Of a DNA stretch of 64,000 bases, positions 8,100-16,512 are shown piece by piece. The stretch is from positions 21,828 through 85,827 of the IMG/VR virus record IMGVR_UViG_3300027971_000039; one strand, given 5' to 3'. Source of the stretch: a virus. The notes under the pieces were generated by a model. The model made no database searches. It was not told the origin of the DNA and saw only the letters and a list, made by a program, of their open reading frames with translations. The number at the start of each line of letters is the position of its first letter. Positions within the stretch are counted from its first letter, which is position 1. A program made the position numbers and the translations under genes.

Positions 8100-8928
8100 A
8101 CGATTTTTAACAGCGGCTGTTGTTGGTATTGTTATTAGCTCAGTTGTTGGTGGTATGTTGGTCGTCAATAATTTAACAAAACTTATTAATAATACACCAG
8201 TTGCAACAAATACACAGGATTTGGATACTTCAATGTTACCAGATCCAGTGGAAATTAAAGAACCAGAACAACAATCGATTGAAACAAATGATTCTGGTAT
8301 TCCAACTTTAAATTTATCTAAAGGAAATTTTATAGTTCTCTACGGTCCTATTTATGAAAATGGAAACGAAGTAGCTGAAGCTATTAAGAAAGCAACATCT
8401 CGCCGTGGACCGCTTTCTGGAAATGATCCTTTATATCTTTTAATCGATAGCCCAGGGGGAAGCGTAATTACTGGTGGTGCTATTATTTCTGCAATGGAAG
8501 CATCACCCGTTCCTGTACACACGGTATGTTTACAATTGTGTGCTTCTATGGGCGCCATGATCCATCAATATGGTGTAAAACGTTATAGTGTAAATCGTAG
8601 TCTTCTAATGTTTCATGATGCGGCTGGTGGCTTTCAAGGTCCATTTCAACAAGTTATGTCTCGCATGAACACAATCAATCGTTTTGTTAATAAAATGTTT
8701 GCAAATGTTGCAAAACGCTCTGGACAGCCTTATAAAGATTTTATGCTTAAAATTGGTCCTGAGATTTGGGTTGATGGAGAAGATGCTGTTACTCAACATT
8801 ATAGCGATAGTCTTGTAAGCGTTGTATTTGAAAATAGTGACGCAGTAAATCCACCTTCTTTTGAGACTCTTCAGATGAAAGAAGAAATTAAAAAGAAGAT
8901 TCTTAGCGCAGAATACATCAAACAATAA
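8092..8928 (+). CDS. Membrane-anchored ClpP/SppA-like serine protease
   Basis: 278 aa from ATG 8092. Residues about 5-25 form an N-terminal TM anchor, then a linker, then a ClpP-fold domain: IDSPGG (118-123), nucleophile S152 in CASMGA, and H175 in MFHDAAGG. The expected acid position aligns near E224 (GPEIW) instead of Asp, so activity is uncertain. Export to the periplasm or membrane surface is inferred from the anchor. Neighbours are all membrane or secreted proteins, which suggests an envelope-modifying cassette. Confidence 0.8.
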   Translation: MIKRFLTAAVVGIVISSVVGGMLVVNNLTKLINNTPVATNTQDLDTSMLPDPVEIKEPEQQSIETNDSGIPTLNLSKGNFIVLYGPIYENGNEVAEAIKKATSRRGPLSGNDPLYLLIDSPGGSVITGGAIISAMEASPVPVHTVCLQLCASMGAMIHQYGVKRYSVNRSLLMFHDAAGGFQGPFQQVMSRMNTINRFVNKMFANVAKRSGQPYKDFMLKIGPEIWVDGEDAVTQHYSDSLVSVVFENSDAVNPPSFETLQMKEEIKKKILSAEYIKQ

Positions 8929-8929
8929 T

Positions 8930-9178
8930 ATGGAATACATTGTCGGTCTGATTATAGGTTTAGTGGGTTGGTTGTTCTTTGAACGATCAAAGAGAAAATC
9001 TGCTGAAGGTGCTCTAGAAAACTTAGAGACACGAGAAGAAACCCTGAAACTAGATAAAGAAGCAACAAAGAATACAGGGCTACTTGAAGCGGAACAAGCA
9101 AAAAGAGAGGAGATTAAAAATGAACAAGATAAAAAATCTCTTAGTGACATTGCTCGTTTTCTCAATGACCGTAAGTAA
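8930..9178 (+). CDS. N-terminal TM plus coiled-coil protein (inner-membrane spanin-like)
   Basis: 82 aa: TM segment about 3-18, then a continuous charged helix to the end. This is the topology of i-spanins such as Rz, and the next gene starts within its 3' part, as in spanin pairs. The partner is not a typical lipoprotein, however, so the spanin assignment is tentative. Confidence 0.55.
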   Translation: MEYIVGLIIGLVGWLFFERSKRKSAEGALENLETREETLKLDKEATKNTGLLEAEQAKREEIKNEQDKKSLSDIARFLNDRK

Positions 9179-9515
9179 CAGTGCGTTTGCCGACGACGCA
9201 CTTGTTTTAAACAAAGGACAATCTGCCCCATTTACCGGACTCCTCTTAACTGAGGATAAAGCAAATGAAGTTTATAATGATATTAAAAAGTATAAACTTC
9301 TAAATGAATCCTTAGAAAAAAGCGTAATTCTATACAAGCAAAACGAAGAACTTTACGATAAAAAAGTAAACATTCTTTTAGAACAAAATGATAAATTATC
9401 AGAGAACCTTCTACAAGCTAGAACAACAAGTAATTGGGAAAAGGTACTTTGGTTTGGACTAGGGTTTTTGTCTGTTGGACTAGGAATTTATGGTGTCAAA
9501 ACGATTACCAAATGA
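9120..9515 (+). CDS. Secreted coiled-coil protein with C-terminal TM, 131 aa
   Basis: ATG 9120 follows AGGAGATTAAAA, a strong ribosome-binding site inside the previous gene. Residues 1-24 form a signal peptide ending in SAFA; no lipobox Cys is present. A periplasmic coiled coil (about 45-95) precedes a TM segment (about 105-122). The product would hang in the periplasm anchored by its C-terminus. It overlaps the upstream spanin-like gene by 59 nt, so the two may act as a pair. Confidence 0.65.
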   Translation: MNKIKNLLVTLLVFSMTVSNSAFADDALVLNKGQSAPFTGLLLTEDKANEVYNDIKKYKLLNESLEKSVILYKQNEELYDKKVNILLEQNDKLSENLLQARTTSNWEKVLWFGLGFLSVGLGIYGVKTITK

Positions 9516-10185
9516 ACAGTCCCTAGAAGATCTATTAAAAACGATAGAAGAATCCGAAGAAAAGAACATTGTCGGAGTTTCCGATGATGTTTTTTCTTTT
9601 ATTACGCACTTTAATATTTTACCCGGAGAAGAGTTAGTATTGAAGAGTGTGCTATATGATCTATATTGTAGCTGGTCCAAAACACCGATTAGTAAGTTTG
9701 CATTTGGTTCAAAGGTAGCAAAGTATTTTTTAAATCACCAAAAGGGACCAAGAAATTATCTTAAAATTAATTTAAATTCAATATCAATACAGAAAGAAAC
9801 CATTCTAAATTTAGAAAAAAACAAATTAAACAAAATAAAATATCCAACATGGCAAGCACATTATAATCAATTTTTAAATTTTTATAAGATTAAAAAAGGA
9901 AACTCTTGGGTACAAAGCTACGTGCTGATGCATTTTTATGACAAGTGGTGTTATAAAAATAAAAGAAGACGACTTTTATCTGAGGTAAGTTTTTTTAATT
10001 TTTGTAAATTGCACTTTGAATATAAACGCAATACGGAGAGTAGGATGATGTGGTTTAAAGTAAATAAAGAATTCATCGACGAATATCTTTCTCCACAAAA
10101 GCTTACGCATTTACAACAAGGAAGAGAAAGAACACATGGCAAAAAACAAAAGAGAAAAAACAAAATACCCAGCATTAAAACCTGA
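9490..10185 (+). CDS. Protein with two related winged-helix-like modules, 231 aa
   Basis: Two segments look alike: one around 52-100 (VLYDLYCSW...SKFAFGSK...RNYLKINL) and one around 143-195 (VLMHFYDKWC...SEVSFFNF...RMMWFKVN). Both follow the pattern of the winged-helix domain seen at the C-terminus of D5-type viral primases. A strongly basic tail (HGKKQKRKNK) would add DNA contacts. A DNA-binding role is inferred; no catalytic motif is present. It overlaps both neighbours. Confidence 0.5.
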   Translation: MVSKRLPNEQSLEDLLKTIEESEEKNIVGVSDDVFSFITHFNILPGEELVLKSVLYDLYCSWSKTPISKFAFGSKVAKYFLNHQKGPRNYLKINLNSISIQKETILNLEKNKLNKIKYPTWQAHYNQFLNFYKIKKGNSWVQSYVLMHFYDKWCYKNKRRRLLSEVSFFNFCKLHFEYKRNTESRMMWFKVNKEFIDEYLSPQKLTHLQQGRERTHGKKQKRKNKIPSIKT

Positions 10186-10570
10186 ACTAAATTTAAAGTC
10201 AAGATATGAATTAATCGACTATGATTATATTGACAAATTAAAGGAAGAAGAAAAATCCTGGTTAAATAAGTTTACAGAAGAATACGTAAACGCCAGTTTA
10301 GATTCAAAGAATTTAAAAAATAATTTCCACAATACAGACCAATTAAAAAAAGATTGCTACAGAAGAAACAACGCCAGAAATAGAGACATTCTAACTCGGG
10401 CAAAAGCTTCTGGTAGTTATATTAGTACAGATGAATTGCTTTTAAATAAAAAATCAATTAAAATAAATACATCAGATACTTTACTCAATAAAACTAGTAA
10501 TAGCCCGGACAATCTCGAAGAAACCAGCAGCCGAACCGATGACAACAGAAATCAATCCGATGATTTTTAA
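10136..10570 (+). CDS. Hypothetical protein, 144 aa
   Basis: Basic N-terminus, then a charged helical part with the segment KKDCYRRNNARNRDI, then a polar, Ser/Asn/Asp-rich tail. It is the last gene of the left plus-strand block, and its final 90 nt overlap the convergent minus-strand gene 10481-10765. The disordered tail is what such an overlap would tolerate. No family recognised. Confidence 0.6.
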   Translation: MAKNKREKTKYPALKPELNLKSRYELIDYDYIDKLKEEEKSWLNKFTEEYVNASLDSKNLKNNFHNTDQLKKDCYRRNNARNRDILTRAKASGSYISTDELLLNKKSIKINTSDTLLNKTSNSPDNLEETSSRTDDNRNQSDDF

Positions 10571-10765
10571 AACACCATTAATTGCAATAACGTGTTGTTT
10601 TAGTGGTTCTATTTCTTGACGTAACATCGTTAAATTTTCTTCAGCAACTTCAGTACGCCGGATGTGTTCTTTAATGTTTTCTTCTTGTTTTGCTGAAGTA
10701 ACTTTAAGATCAGAAATGTCTTCACTAATCTTGTCTAAGACTTCATAGATTCTTTCGTTATTCAT
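10481..10765 (-). CDS. Coiled-coil protein with C-terminal TM, 94 aa
   Basis: Residues about 1-60 form an amphipathic coiled coil (ISEDISDLKVTSAKQEENIKE is its core); about 65-88 are hydrophobic. This is the layout of XhlA-type hemolysin/holin-associated phage proteins. It is the last gene of the minus-strand late block and overlaps the convergent early block by 90 nt. A lysis-related role is possible but not shown. Confidence 0.6.
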   Translation of the reverse strand: MNNERIYEVLDKISEDISDLKVTSAKQEENIKEHIRRTEVAEENLTMLRQEIEPLKQHVIAINGVLKIIGLISVVIGSAAGFFEIVRAITSFIE

Positions 10766-12620
10766 TTTCTTCTTCTCCTATACCAATCATAGATGGAATT
10801 GATTCTCTAAAATCGGGACGCTGCATTAGTGCAAAAAGTATGGCTTCTTTTTTAACATTATCACCTTTGGCTAAGGCATCTTTTAAAGACTTTCCATAAG
10901 AGCTATATCCAGTTCTACCAATTAAAGTATCTGCGATTTGATCTAATTTTTGTACGGGGAAGTCGTAAACACTTTTTCCAACTTGAATTGGCGCTTTAAT
11001 AATATTAGGTGTTCCTTTTGAAATAGATTCAAACGCATCTTTTGACATTTTTTTAGCTTGCCCAGCTAGATTGGCTCCAATAACGAGAGGTTTTCGTGCC
11101 CAAGATACTTTTAATTGGTTTAATCCTTCTTGTTCGGGCCTCCCCCCCAAAGCCGATCGAATCGTTGCACTTTGTAAGGAGGTTTGTTCAAATTCATTTT
11201 TTAATGAATCAATCATGTCTGCCGTATTCTTAAACCCAGATTGTCTGGCCAAGTCATCCAACTCAGCCCCATAACTACTATTTTTTAATTTATTTAAAAG
11301 TGGTATCATCCCACCTTCTTCAGAATACATGGCAGCTAAAGCATCTTTACTTTCTTTCCCAGGAAACTTTAATTTTTGAACAGTATCCTCAACTGCTGCC
11401 AATAGATTTTCTTTTGGTTTCGTAACATCAGACAACCAAGAATCTCTCAACTCAACCGGTGTTCCTTTTTTAATTAAACTTTCACTTGTTGCTTCCCTAA
11501 ATTTTGAAAAGTTTTTTAAATTGTCTTTATAACCCGGAACTGCTCTATCAATTGCCGCTTTAATTTCATTTTCTAATTCTCTATATTCTGGTCCCATTTG
11601 TTTAATTGTATTTCTTAATTCATGTGCTTCTAATGGATTTGTTTGACCAGAAGCCAATCTTTTTATATTAAACGCCAATTCAGGTTGTTTTTTTTCTATT
11701 TCAGAAGCCAACGCGTTAAATGGTTCTGATCGCAACATAGGAACTTTTACTTCATCAAATGAAGCTCGTTCTAATGGGTCTATGATTTTTTTGGCTGCTA
11801 AACGATCCATTGTTTTTAATTTTTTAGCTAATGTTGAAATATCCTTTTCTTCTTTTACTAAAACATTTCTAGATGATTGTTCTTGAAGAAACCCAAGCCC
11901 CTCTTTTCCCATTTTTGCAGATTCAAACATTTCTTGCATTAATGGGTATTTTAAAAGTTCTTCTTTTGATTTTTGAATTGCACCAGACGCTAATGGACCA
12001 GCAGCTCCAAGAACACCACCCAAAACACCACCAGTAACGGCACCAGATTTAACGTCTTCTAATAATTTTTGTTTTTCTTCCGCAGACGCCCCTATCAATC
12101 CACCTTCTGTACTACTTAAAGCACCAGTCACGCCCCCTTGAACGGCACCTGTTAGACCAGCAGCAAGAGCCCCTTTACCGGCAGCCTTTAATAACTCCTT
12201 ACCACCTAATTGAGCCGCTGCCCGCCCCCCAGACGCAGCTAATCCAGCACCACCTGTTGCGATTGCTGGGAGCAGAGAGCCACCGATTTCACCAACAAGA
12301 CTAGCGGTTGGACTGCGTTCTCTAGCTTCACTTTCCTTTTGTTCTTCAATTTCTAAATACTTTTTATAGAGAGTAGAAAAGTCATTTTTTTCATCAGAAA
12401 GTAAAGCTTTACCACCAGCGGTAAGTTCTTCTAATCCACCCATTGTAAGACCGGATAATACACCACGACCCAAATCAGAAGCAGTTTCACCGACTTCTTC
12501 TAAAGTTGACTTTGATTCTTCTGTTGGAATGGATTCCGTTAAGGGAACTCGTTCAAATCCTTCTGCTAATGGAACCCTTTCAAAACCCTCTGCTAACTGT
12601 GGCATAGTTTTCTTTTCCAT
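10758..12620 (-). CDS. Putative internal virion / DNA-ejection protein, 620 aa
   Basis: Gly/Ala-rich stretches that could insert into membranes (about 50-65, 105-165, 190-215) alternate with long helical parts, typical of podovirus ejection proteins. A perfect 9-residue repeat, LAEGFERVP, occurs twice within residues 9-26. The gene ends the run of three large helical genes downstream of the nozzle gene, the usual position of ejection proteins. Family assignment is by layout only. Confidence 0.55.
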   Translation of the reverse strand: MEKKTMPQLAEGFERVPLAEGFERVPLTESIPTEESKSTLEEVGETASDLGRGVLSGLTMGGLEELTAGGKALLSDEKNDFSTLYKKYLEIEEQKESEARERSPTASLVGEIGGSLLPAIATGGAGLAASGGRAAAQLGGKELLKAAGKGALAAGLTGAVQGGVTGALSSTEGGLIGASAEEKQKLLEDVKSGAVTGGVLGGVLGAAGPLASGAIQKSKEELLKYPLMQEMFESAKMGKEGLGFLQEQSSRNVLVKEEKDISTLAKKLKTMDRLAAKKIIDPLERASFDEVKVPMLRSEPFNALASEIEKKQPELAFNIKRLASGQTNPLEAHELRNTIKQMGPEYRELENEIKAAIDRAVPGYKDNLKNFSKFREATSESLIKKGTPVELRDSWLSDVTKPKENLLAAVEDTVQKLKFPGKESKDALAAMYSEEGGMIPLLNKLKNSSYGAELDDLARQSGFKNTADMIDSLKNEFEQTSLQSATIRSALGGRPEQEGLNQLKVSWARKPLVIGANLAGQAKKMSKDAFESISKGTPNIIKAPIQVGKSVYDFPVQKLDQIADTLIGRTGYSSYGKSLKDALAKGDNVKKEAILFALMQRPDFRESIPSMIGIGEEENE

Positions 12621-14968
12621 TATCGTTTAACCCCAACAATTTCACTTGTTCTATTGCCATCAACAATTTCACTTGTGCCGTCTTCGTATATGAATTGTGT
12701 TTGATTTGTTTTTTTATTGTATCCACCATCAATGGCTTTTTTAATTTTTTGTTCTTCTTTTTCTGATTTTATTCCTAAAGATTCTTGTACTTCAGGTAAA
12801 ACTCTAGAGTCAAAAATTTCCTCTAAGGGCAACCCACGTCGGTTAAACTGTTTTGCTGCGGGACCAAGTAACCCGGTGTATTCTTTTTTTGCAACATTCT
12901 TAATTGTATTAACGGCATCAAGTAACTGTTTTCTTTGTTTTGGTTGTAATTTAGCTGTTCCACCCAAACGATCAACCTCGTTTTTTAAACGGTCTAAAAC
13001 ACCGACAGCGCTTTGAATTTCTTTTAATTCTGGTCCTCGAACAACAGATGAATCTCCTTGAAAAAGTTTAGCTGATTGTAATGTTCTGATAGTATCGCCA
13101 TACATTCCCGCTGATAAATTTTCAAAAGTATTACTAATTCTTTCTGCATTTTTATACATATCAAAGGCGTCTTTATATCCCTTCGTCATCACTTGATCTC
13201 TAGCAGCAATAATTGCCTTTTCTTGTTTTTCGCTATAACCCTTTTCTAATAACGCTGCTCTATCTAAAGCTCGTTGTCTAGCATTTTCTGCTCTAGCTTC
13301 TCTAGCTTCTCGTTGATTTAAAATATTGGTGAGTTGCGGAGCGTACTTCTCTAACGCCTCAGCTGTTGCAGCTTCAGGAACAGTAATACCTTGTTGTTTT
13401 AATAAATCACGCGCAAACTTAGACTCTTCGCTGGCTGGATCTCTGCGACGAGCAAGACGTTGCATTTCATCTTGTTTTGTCTTCATTGTATAAGCAGTGC
13501 CGACATCTTCTACAGGCTGCTCGGCTTGTTTAATTAACTTATCATAAAAATCAGTGCTAACTGGTTTTGTGACAACTCCACCCTTAACTGTTCCAGTTAA
13601 TCCAGTAGCAAATGTTTCAGCAGCCTTACCGATATTACCAAGTAATATACCCTTATCACGCGCTTCTTGAGCCATACGAAGCATTTCATTAAAGTCAATT
13701 TCTGCTTTTTGAGGCTTTGCTGATTCAGCTTTAATTGCTTCGTTTAATTTAGCTTCAGGGGATTCATCTTCTCCAACACCAGTTGAAATTGAACTTTTAG
13801 GCACAGGAGATGATTTTTGTTGTCCAACGGATTTAATTTCTGAAACAGATTTTTCTGTGTTGTTTGATGGTAAAAGAGGAGTTGGTCTTTCTGGTACAGC
13901 ATAATCAAATTGTTGTGGTTTTTTTGATGCTAATTGCACGTCGCTTCCAACACTCTCTTCAGCTAAACCTCTTTTTTGTAGGTTAGCTAAAATATTAGAA
14001 CGTTTTAATCTATCTAATTCAGCCTGTTCTTCTTCTTGAAAAACAGTTGCAGTTGGTCGTAATAATTCTAATGGGGCAGCAATACGGGGAGATACATTAC
14101 CTAACAATGTTTCAATGCCAGTTAAACCGCCTTCAACTAAATTACCTTTTGAAAAATCATAAGCTGAAGCGGCTGCCCCTAAAGCAGTTGCTCCTTTACC
14201 TAATGCGGGTAAAAATTTACTTAATTTAGAAAGTCTACTAGGTTCTGGCACAGAGTCTATAGTTCTGCCTGTAGTTTCTATAAAATCATCTATAACAGCA
14301 GGAACACCTCTTTTGATTGTAGCGGGTAAATTTTTAGGCGCATTTTGATCAGCAGCTTCCACTACTGTTTCTCCGGTTGCACCCATTTCAGACTGTGCTT
14401 GTTTTAATAAAGCATCAAATAATTTTTTTTCTCTGGGAGTTGCATAATTAGAAACAGTTGGTAATTCTTTAGGTGCTAATACATCGGCGGATAATTCAGC
14501 GGTTTTTCCAGGGACACTTTGACTTTTTACAATATTTTCTGCAATATTTTTAGGTAAGGCAGAGCCAGTTTCTTCAAATACCCTAGCAGATTCAGCTGCT
14601 GGTGAAATAGCACTTTCAAATAGTTTAGCAGATTCAGCTGCACTTTTTCCTAACCGAGATTGTTTTGCTATAATATCTTCAGCAATATTTTTTGGCAATT
14701 CAGAGCCAGCTTCTTCGAATACTTTAGCAGACGCTTCCGCTGGTGAAATAGAAGGTGCAGCTCTCATTGATTTCACACCTTTAGCAAGCTCTCCTAATGT
14801 ACCCAAAGACCGCCCAGCCGCTCTTTCACCACGCGAAACTAATTCAGAAGCAGCTTGTGCTTCACGTTGTGCTTCTAATACATCATCTACTGACGACATT
14901 TGTGGATCTTTGAAAGATTCAGCCCATTCTTTATATCGCTCTAATTCTTCGGGTGTAAAGTTTGCCAT
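12620..14968 (-). CDS. Putative internal virion protein with tandem repeats, 782 aa
   Basis: Helical, Ala/Glu-rich. A roughly 36-residue unit is duplicated: about 75-110 and 122-157, each with SPA(E)xSAxVFEExGSxLPKNIAE. Around residues 255-330 lies a Gly/Ala-rich hydrophobic module ending in PLELLRPT, which recurs in the 330-aa protein at 42313-43305. Abuts the 620-aa gene with a 1-nt overlap. A role in ejection or internal core is inferred from composition and position. Confidence 0.55.
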   Translation of the reverse strand: MANFTPEELERYKEWAESFKDPQMSSVDDVLEAQREAQAASELVSRGERAAGRSLGTLGELAKGVKSMRAAPSISPAEASAKVFEEAGSELPKNIAEDIIAKQSRLGKSAAESAKLFESAISPAAESARVFEETGSALPKNIAENIVKSQSVPGKTAELSADVLAPKELPTVSNYATPREKKLFDALLKQAQSEMGATGETVVEAADQNAPKNLPATIKRGVPAVIDDFIETTGRTIDSVPEPSRLSKLSKFLPALGKGATALGAAASAYDFSKGNLVEGGLTGIETLLGNVSPRIAAPLELLRPTATVFQEEEQAELDRLKRSNILANLQKRGLAEESVGSDVQLASKKPQQFDYAVPERPTPLLPSNNTEKSVSEIKSVGQQKSSPVPKSSISTGVGEDESPEAKLNEAIKAESAKPQKAEIDFNEMLRMAQEARDKGILLGNIGKAAETFATGLTGTVKGGVVTKPVSTDFYDKLIKQAEQPVEDVGTAYTMKTKQDEMQRLARRRDPASEESKFARDLLKQQGITVPEAATAEALEKYAPQLTNILNQREAREARAENARQRALDRAALLEKGYSEKQEKAIIAARDQVMTKGYKDAFDMYKNAERISNTFENLSAGMYGDTIRTLQSAKLFQGDSSVVRGPELKEIQSAVGVLDRLKNEVDRLGGTAKLQPKQRKQLLDAVNTIKNVAKKEYTGLLGPAAKQFNRRGLPLEEIFDSRVLPEVQESLGIKSEKEEQKIKKAIDGGYNKKTNQTQFIYEDGTSEIVDGNRTSEIVGVKR

Positions 14969-14974
14969 AAAAAA

Positions 14975-16126
14975 TTACCAGAATTTATACCAAGGTTTTG
15001 GAGCGCCGGGATAGCCATATTGTTCCATTGATGCCATTGCAGCTTTTTCTCTTTCAATATCATCCATTGGATTTTGTGCTGACTTAGACCAATCAACTCC
15101 ACCAGCAGCTCCAGCAGTACCACCACTCATTCCTGAAACACTAGGAACAGATGGTTTAAACGCAGCTTGACCAATAGCACCAGCAGCTTGTCCAACTGCA
15201 CTACCCATTTGTGCCCAACCTTGCTGTGTTTGTGCAGCTTGTTGTTGCGCTTGAGCAGCTTGTTGACCATATGTTCCAGCACGTAACTGAGCAAGACGAA
15301 CTTGATTATTATACATTTCTTGTTGTGCTTGACGTTGGCGCATCATTTCAGCATTTTGTTGTTGAATATTCATATTCATAATCTGTTGTTGTTGAGCAAG
15401 ATTATATTGTCTTGCTTCATTTTCTTGTGCAACACGGCGTTGTTCTTGCATCATGCGATTTTGAATATTAAAGCGTTGAAATTCATCTTCTGCACCAGCC
15501 CTAGTGCGCGAAATATCAAATTCTTGTCCACGAACTCTACCAGCTAATTCACCACCTTGCATCATTGCTTGTAACGCTCTTTGAGATGCAGAAGCGGATC
15601 CACGTTCAGCAGCAGCTTGTTGTTGTGCAGCAAGTTCATCAGCGGATTGTAATTGAGCAGCAATACCAGCACCTGAATCTAAGGCACCACGAGCACGAAG
15701 CCCAGCAATAATTTGTTGACGTTTAGCTTCGGCACTACGTTCAGCAGCAGCGCGTTCTTGAGATAATTGAGCACGTTCTTCTGCGGTAAAACCAGTACGG
15801 CCTCTTTGCTGAATACCAGCAAGGGCTTCCATTTGAGCCTTTTTAAAACGAGGGTCTTCTTGAATTTGCGCTACTTTTGAAACACCCTGATCCACAGCCC
15901 TTTCAATTTCAGGAGTTAATACACCAGCCGATTTAAATTCTCGTAAATAAATTTGTTTTGCAAGATCTGGCCCAGCGCCTAACTTTTCAATTTCAGCCAA
16001 AGCTTTTTGTTGCGCTCTAGCAGCAGCATCTCTATCACCAGCCGAGGCAATGTTACCAATTACTCCACCAAGGATACTAGCTCCACCTGAAATTAAACCT
16101 GCTGTAAGCAGTCCACCGAATGGCAT
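14975..16126 (-). CDS. Ala/Gln-rich ejection-like virion protein, 383 aa
   Basis: A Gly-rich hydrophobic N-terminus (FGGLLTAGLISGGASILGG) is followed by a long Gln/Ala/Arg helix, about residues 30-310, and a Gly-rich tail ending in KPWYKFW. This is a common form of podovirus DNA-transfer protein: membrane-active N-terminus plus extended coiled coil. Position after the Pro/Gln-rich gene and before the two other helical genes supports virion location. Confidence 0.6.
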   Translation of the reverse strand: MPFGGLLTAGLISGGASILGGVIGNIASAGDRDAAARAQQKALAEIEKLGAGPDLAKQIYLREFKSAGVLTPEIERAVDQGVSKVAQIQEDPRFKKAQMEALAGIQQRGRTGFTAEERAQLSQERAAAERSAEAKRQQIIAGLRARGALDSGAGIAAQLQSADELAAQQQAAAERGSASASQRALQAMMQGGELAGRVRGQEFDISRTRAGAEDEFQRFNIQNRMMQEQRRVAQENEARQYNLAQQQQIMNMNIQQQNAEMMRQRQAQQEMYNNQVRLAQLRAGTYGQQAAQAQQQAAQTQQGWAQMGSAVGQAAGAIGQAAFKPSVPSVSGMSGGTAGAAGGVDWSKSAQNPMDDIEREKAAMASMEQYGYPGAPKPWYKFW

Positions 16127-16127
16127 A

Positions 16128-16511
16128 TTATATAAACCTCGCTAAATGAAAATATTTTTCAGGGGTATTATTAAATCCCTGTTCTACAAACAAAGAACTT
16201 AAAGTTTCTCTTGGTGTTGAAGTCATGATTAATTCACCATCATTAGCCTTTACAACATCTTCTAATGATTTAATTAAAACAGTTAAAGCCTGTTTTTTTA
16301 ATTCTTTATCTACAACAGACGGATTACTAACAACACCTTCAATCCACCACATAGATGTATTATCTAGTTGATAAACAAATCCAGCGCAAACAGTATCAAC
16401 GATAATAGAATTACGTGGAATGTATGAAAATGGTGTGATTGGTAAATCCCAACCTTTATACCATTCTACTAGCATACCATAATTGTGTTCATTGACAAAT
16501 TCAATTTTCAT
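16128..16511 (-). CDS. GNAT-like acetyltransferase, 127 aa
   Basis: The order of beta strands and helices, with SMWWIEGVVSNPSV in the core strand and ELKKQALTVLI in the following helix, fits a small GNAT fold; the C-terminal EQGF then KYFHLARFI matches the last strands. The canonical Q/RxxGxG/A acetyl-CoA loop is weak. Such genes often lie among phage tail genes. It is spaced 1-2 nt from both neighbours, so it is part of the same operon. Confidence 0.5.
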   Translation of the reverse strand: MKIEFVNEHNYGMLVEWYKGWDLPITPFSYIPRNSIIVDTVCAGFVYQLDNTSMWWIEGVVSNPSVVDKELKKQALTVLIKSLEDVVKANDGELIMTSTPRETLSSLFVEQGFNNTPEKYFHLARFI

Positions 16512-16512
16512 A

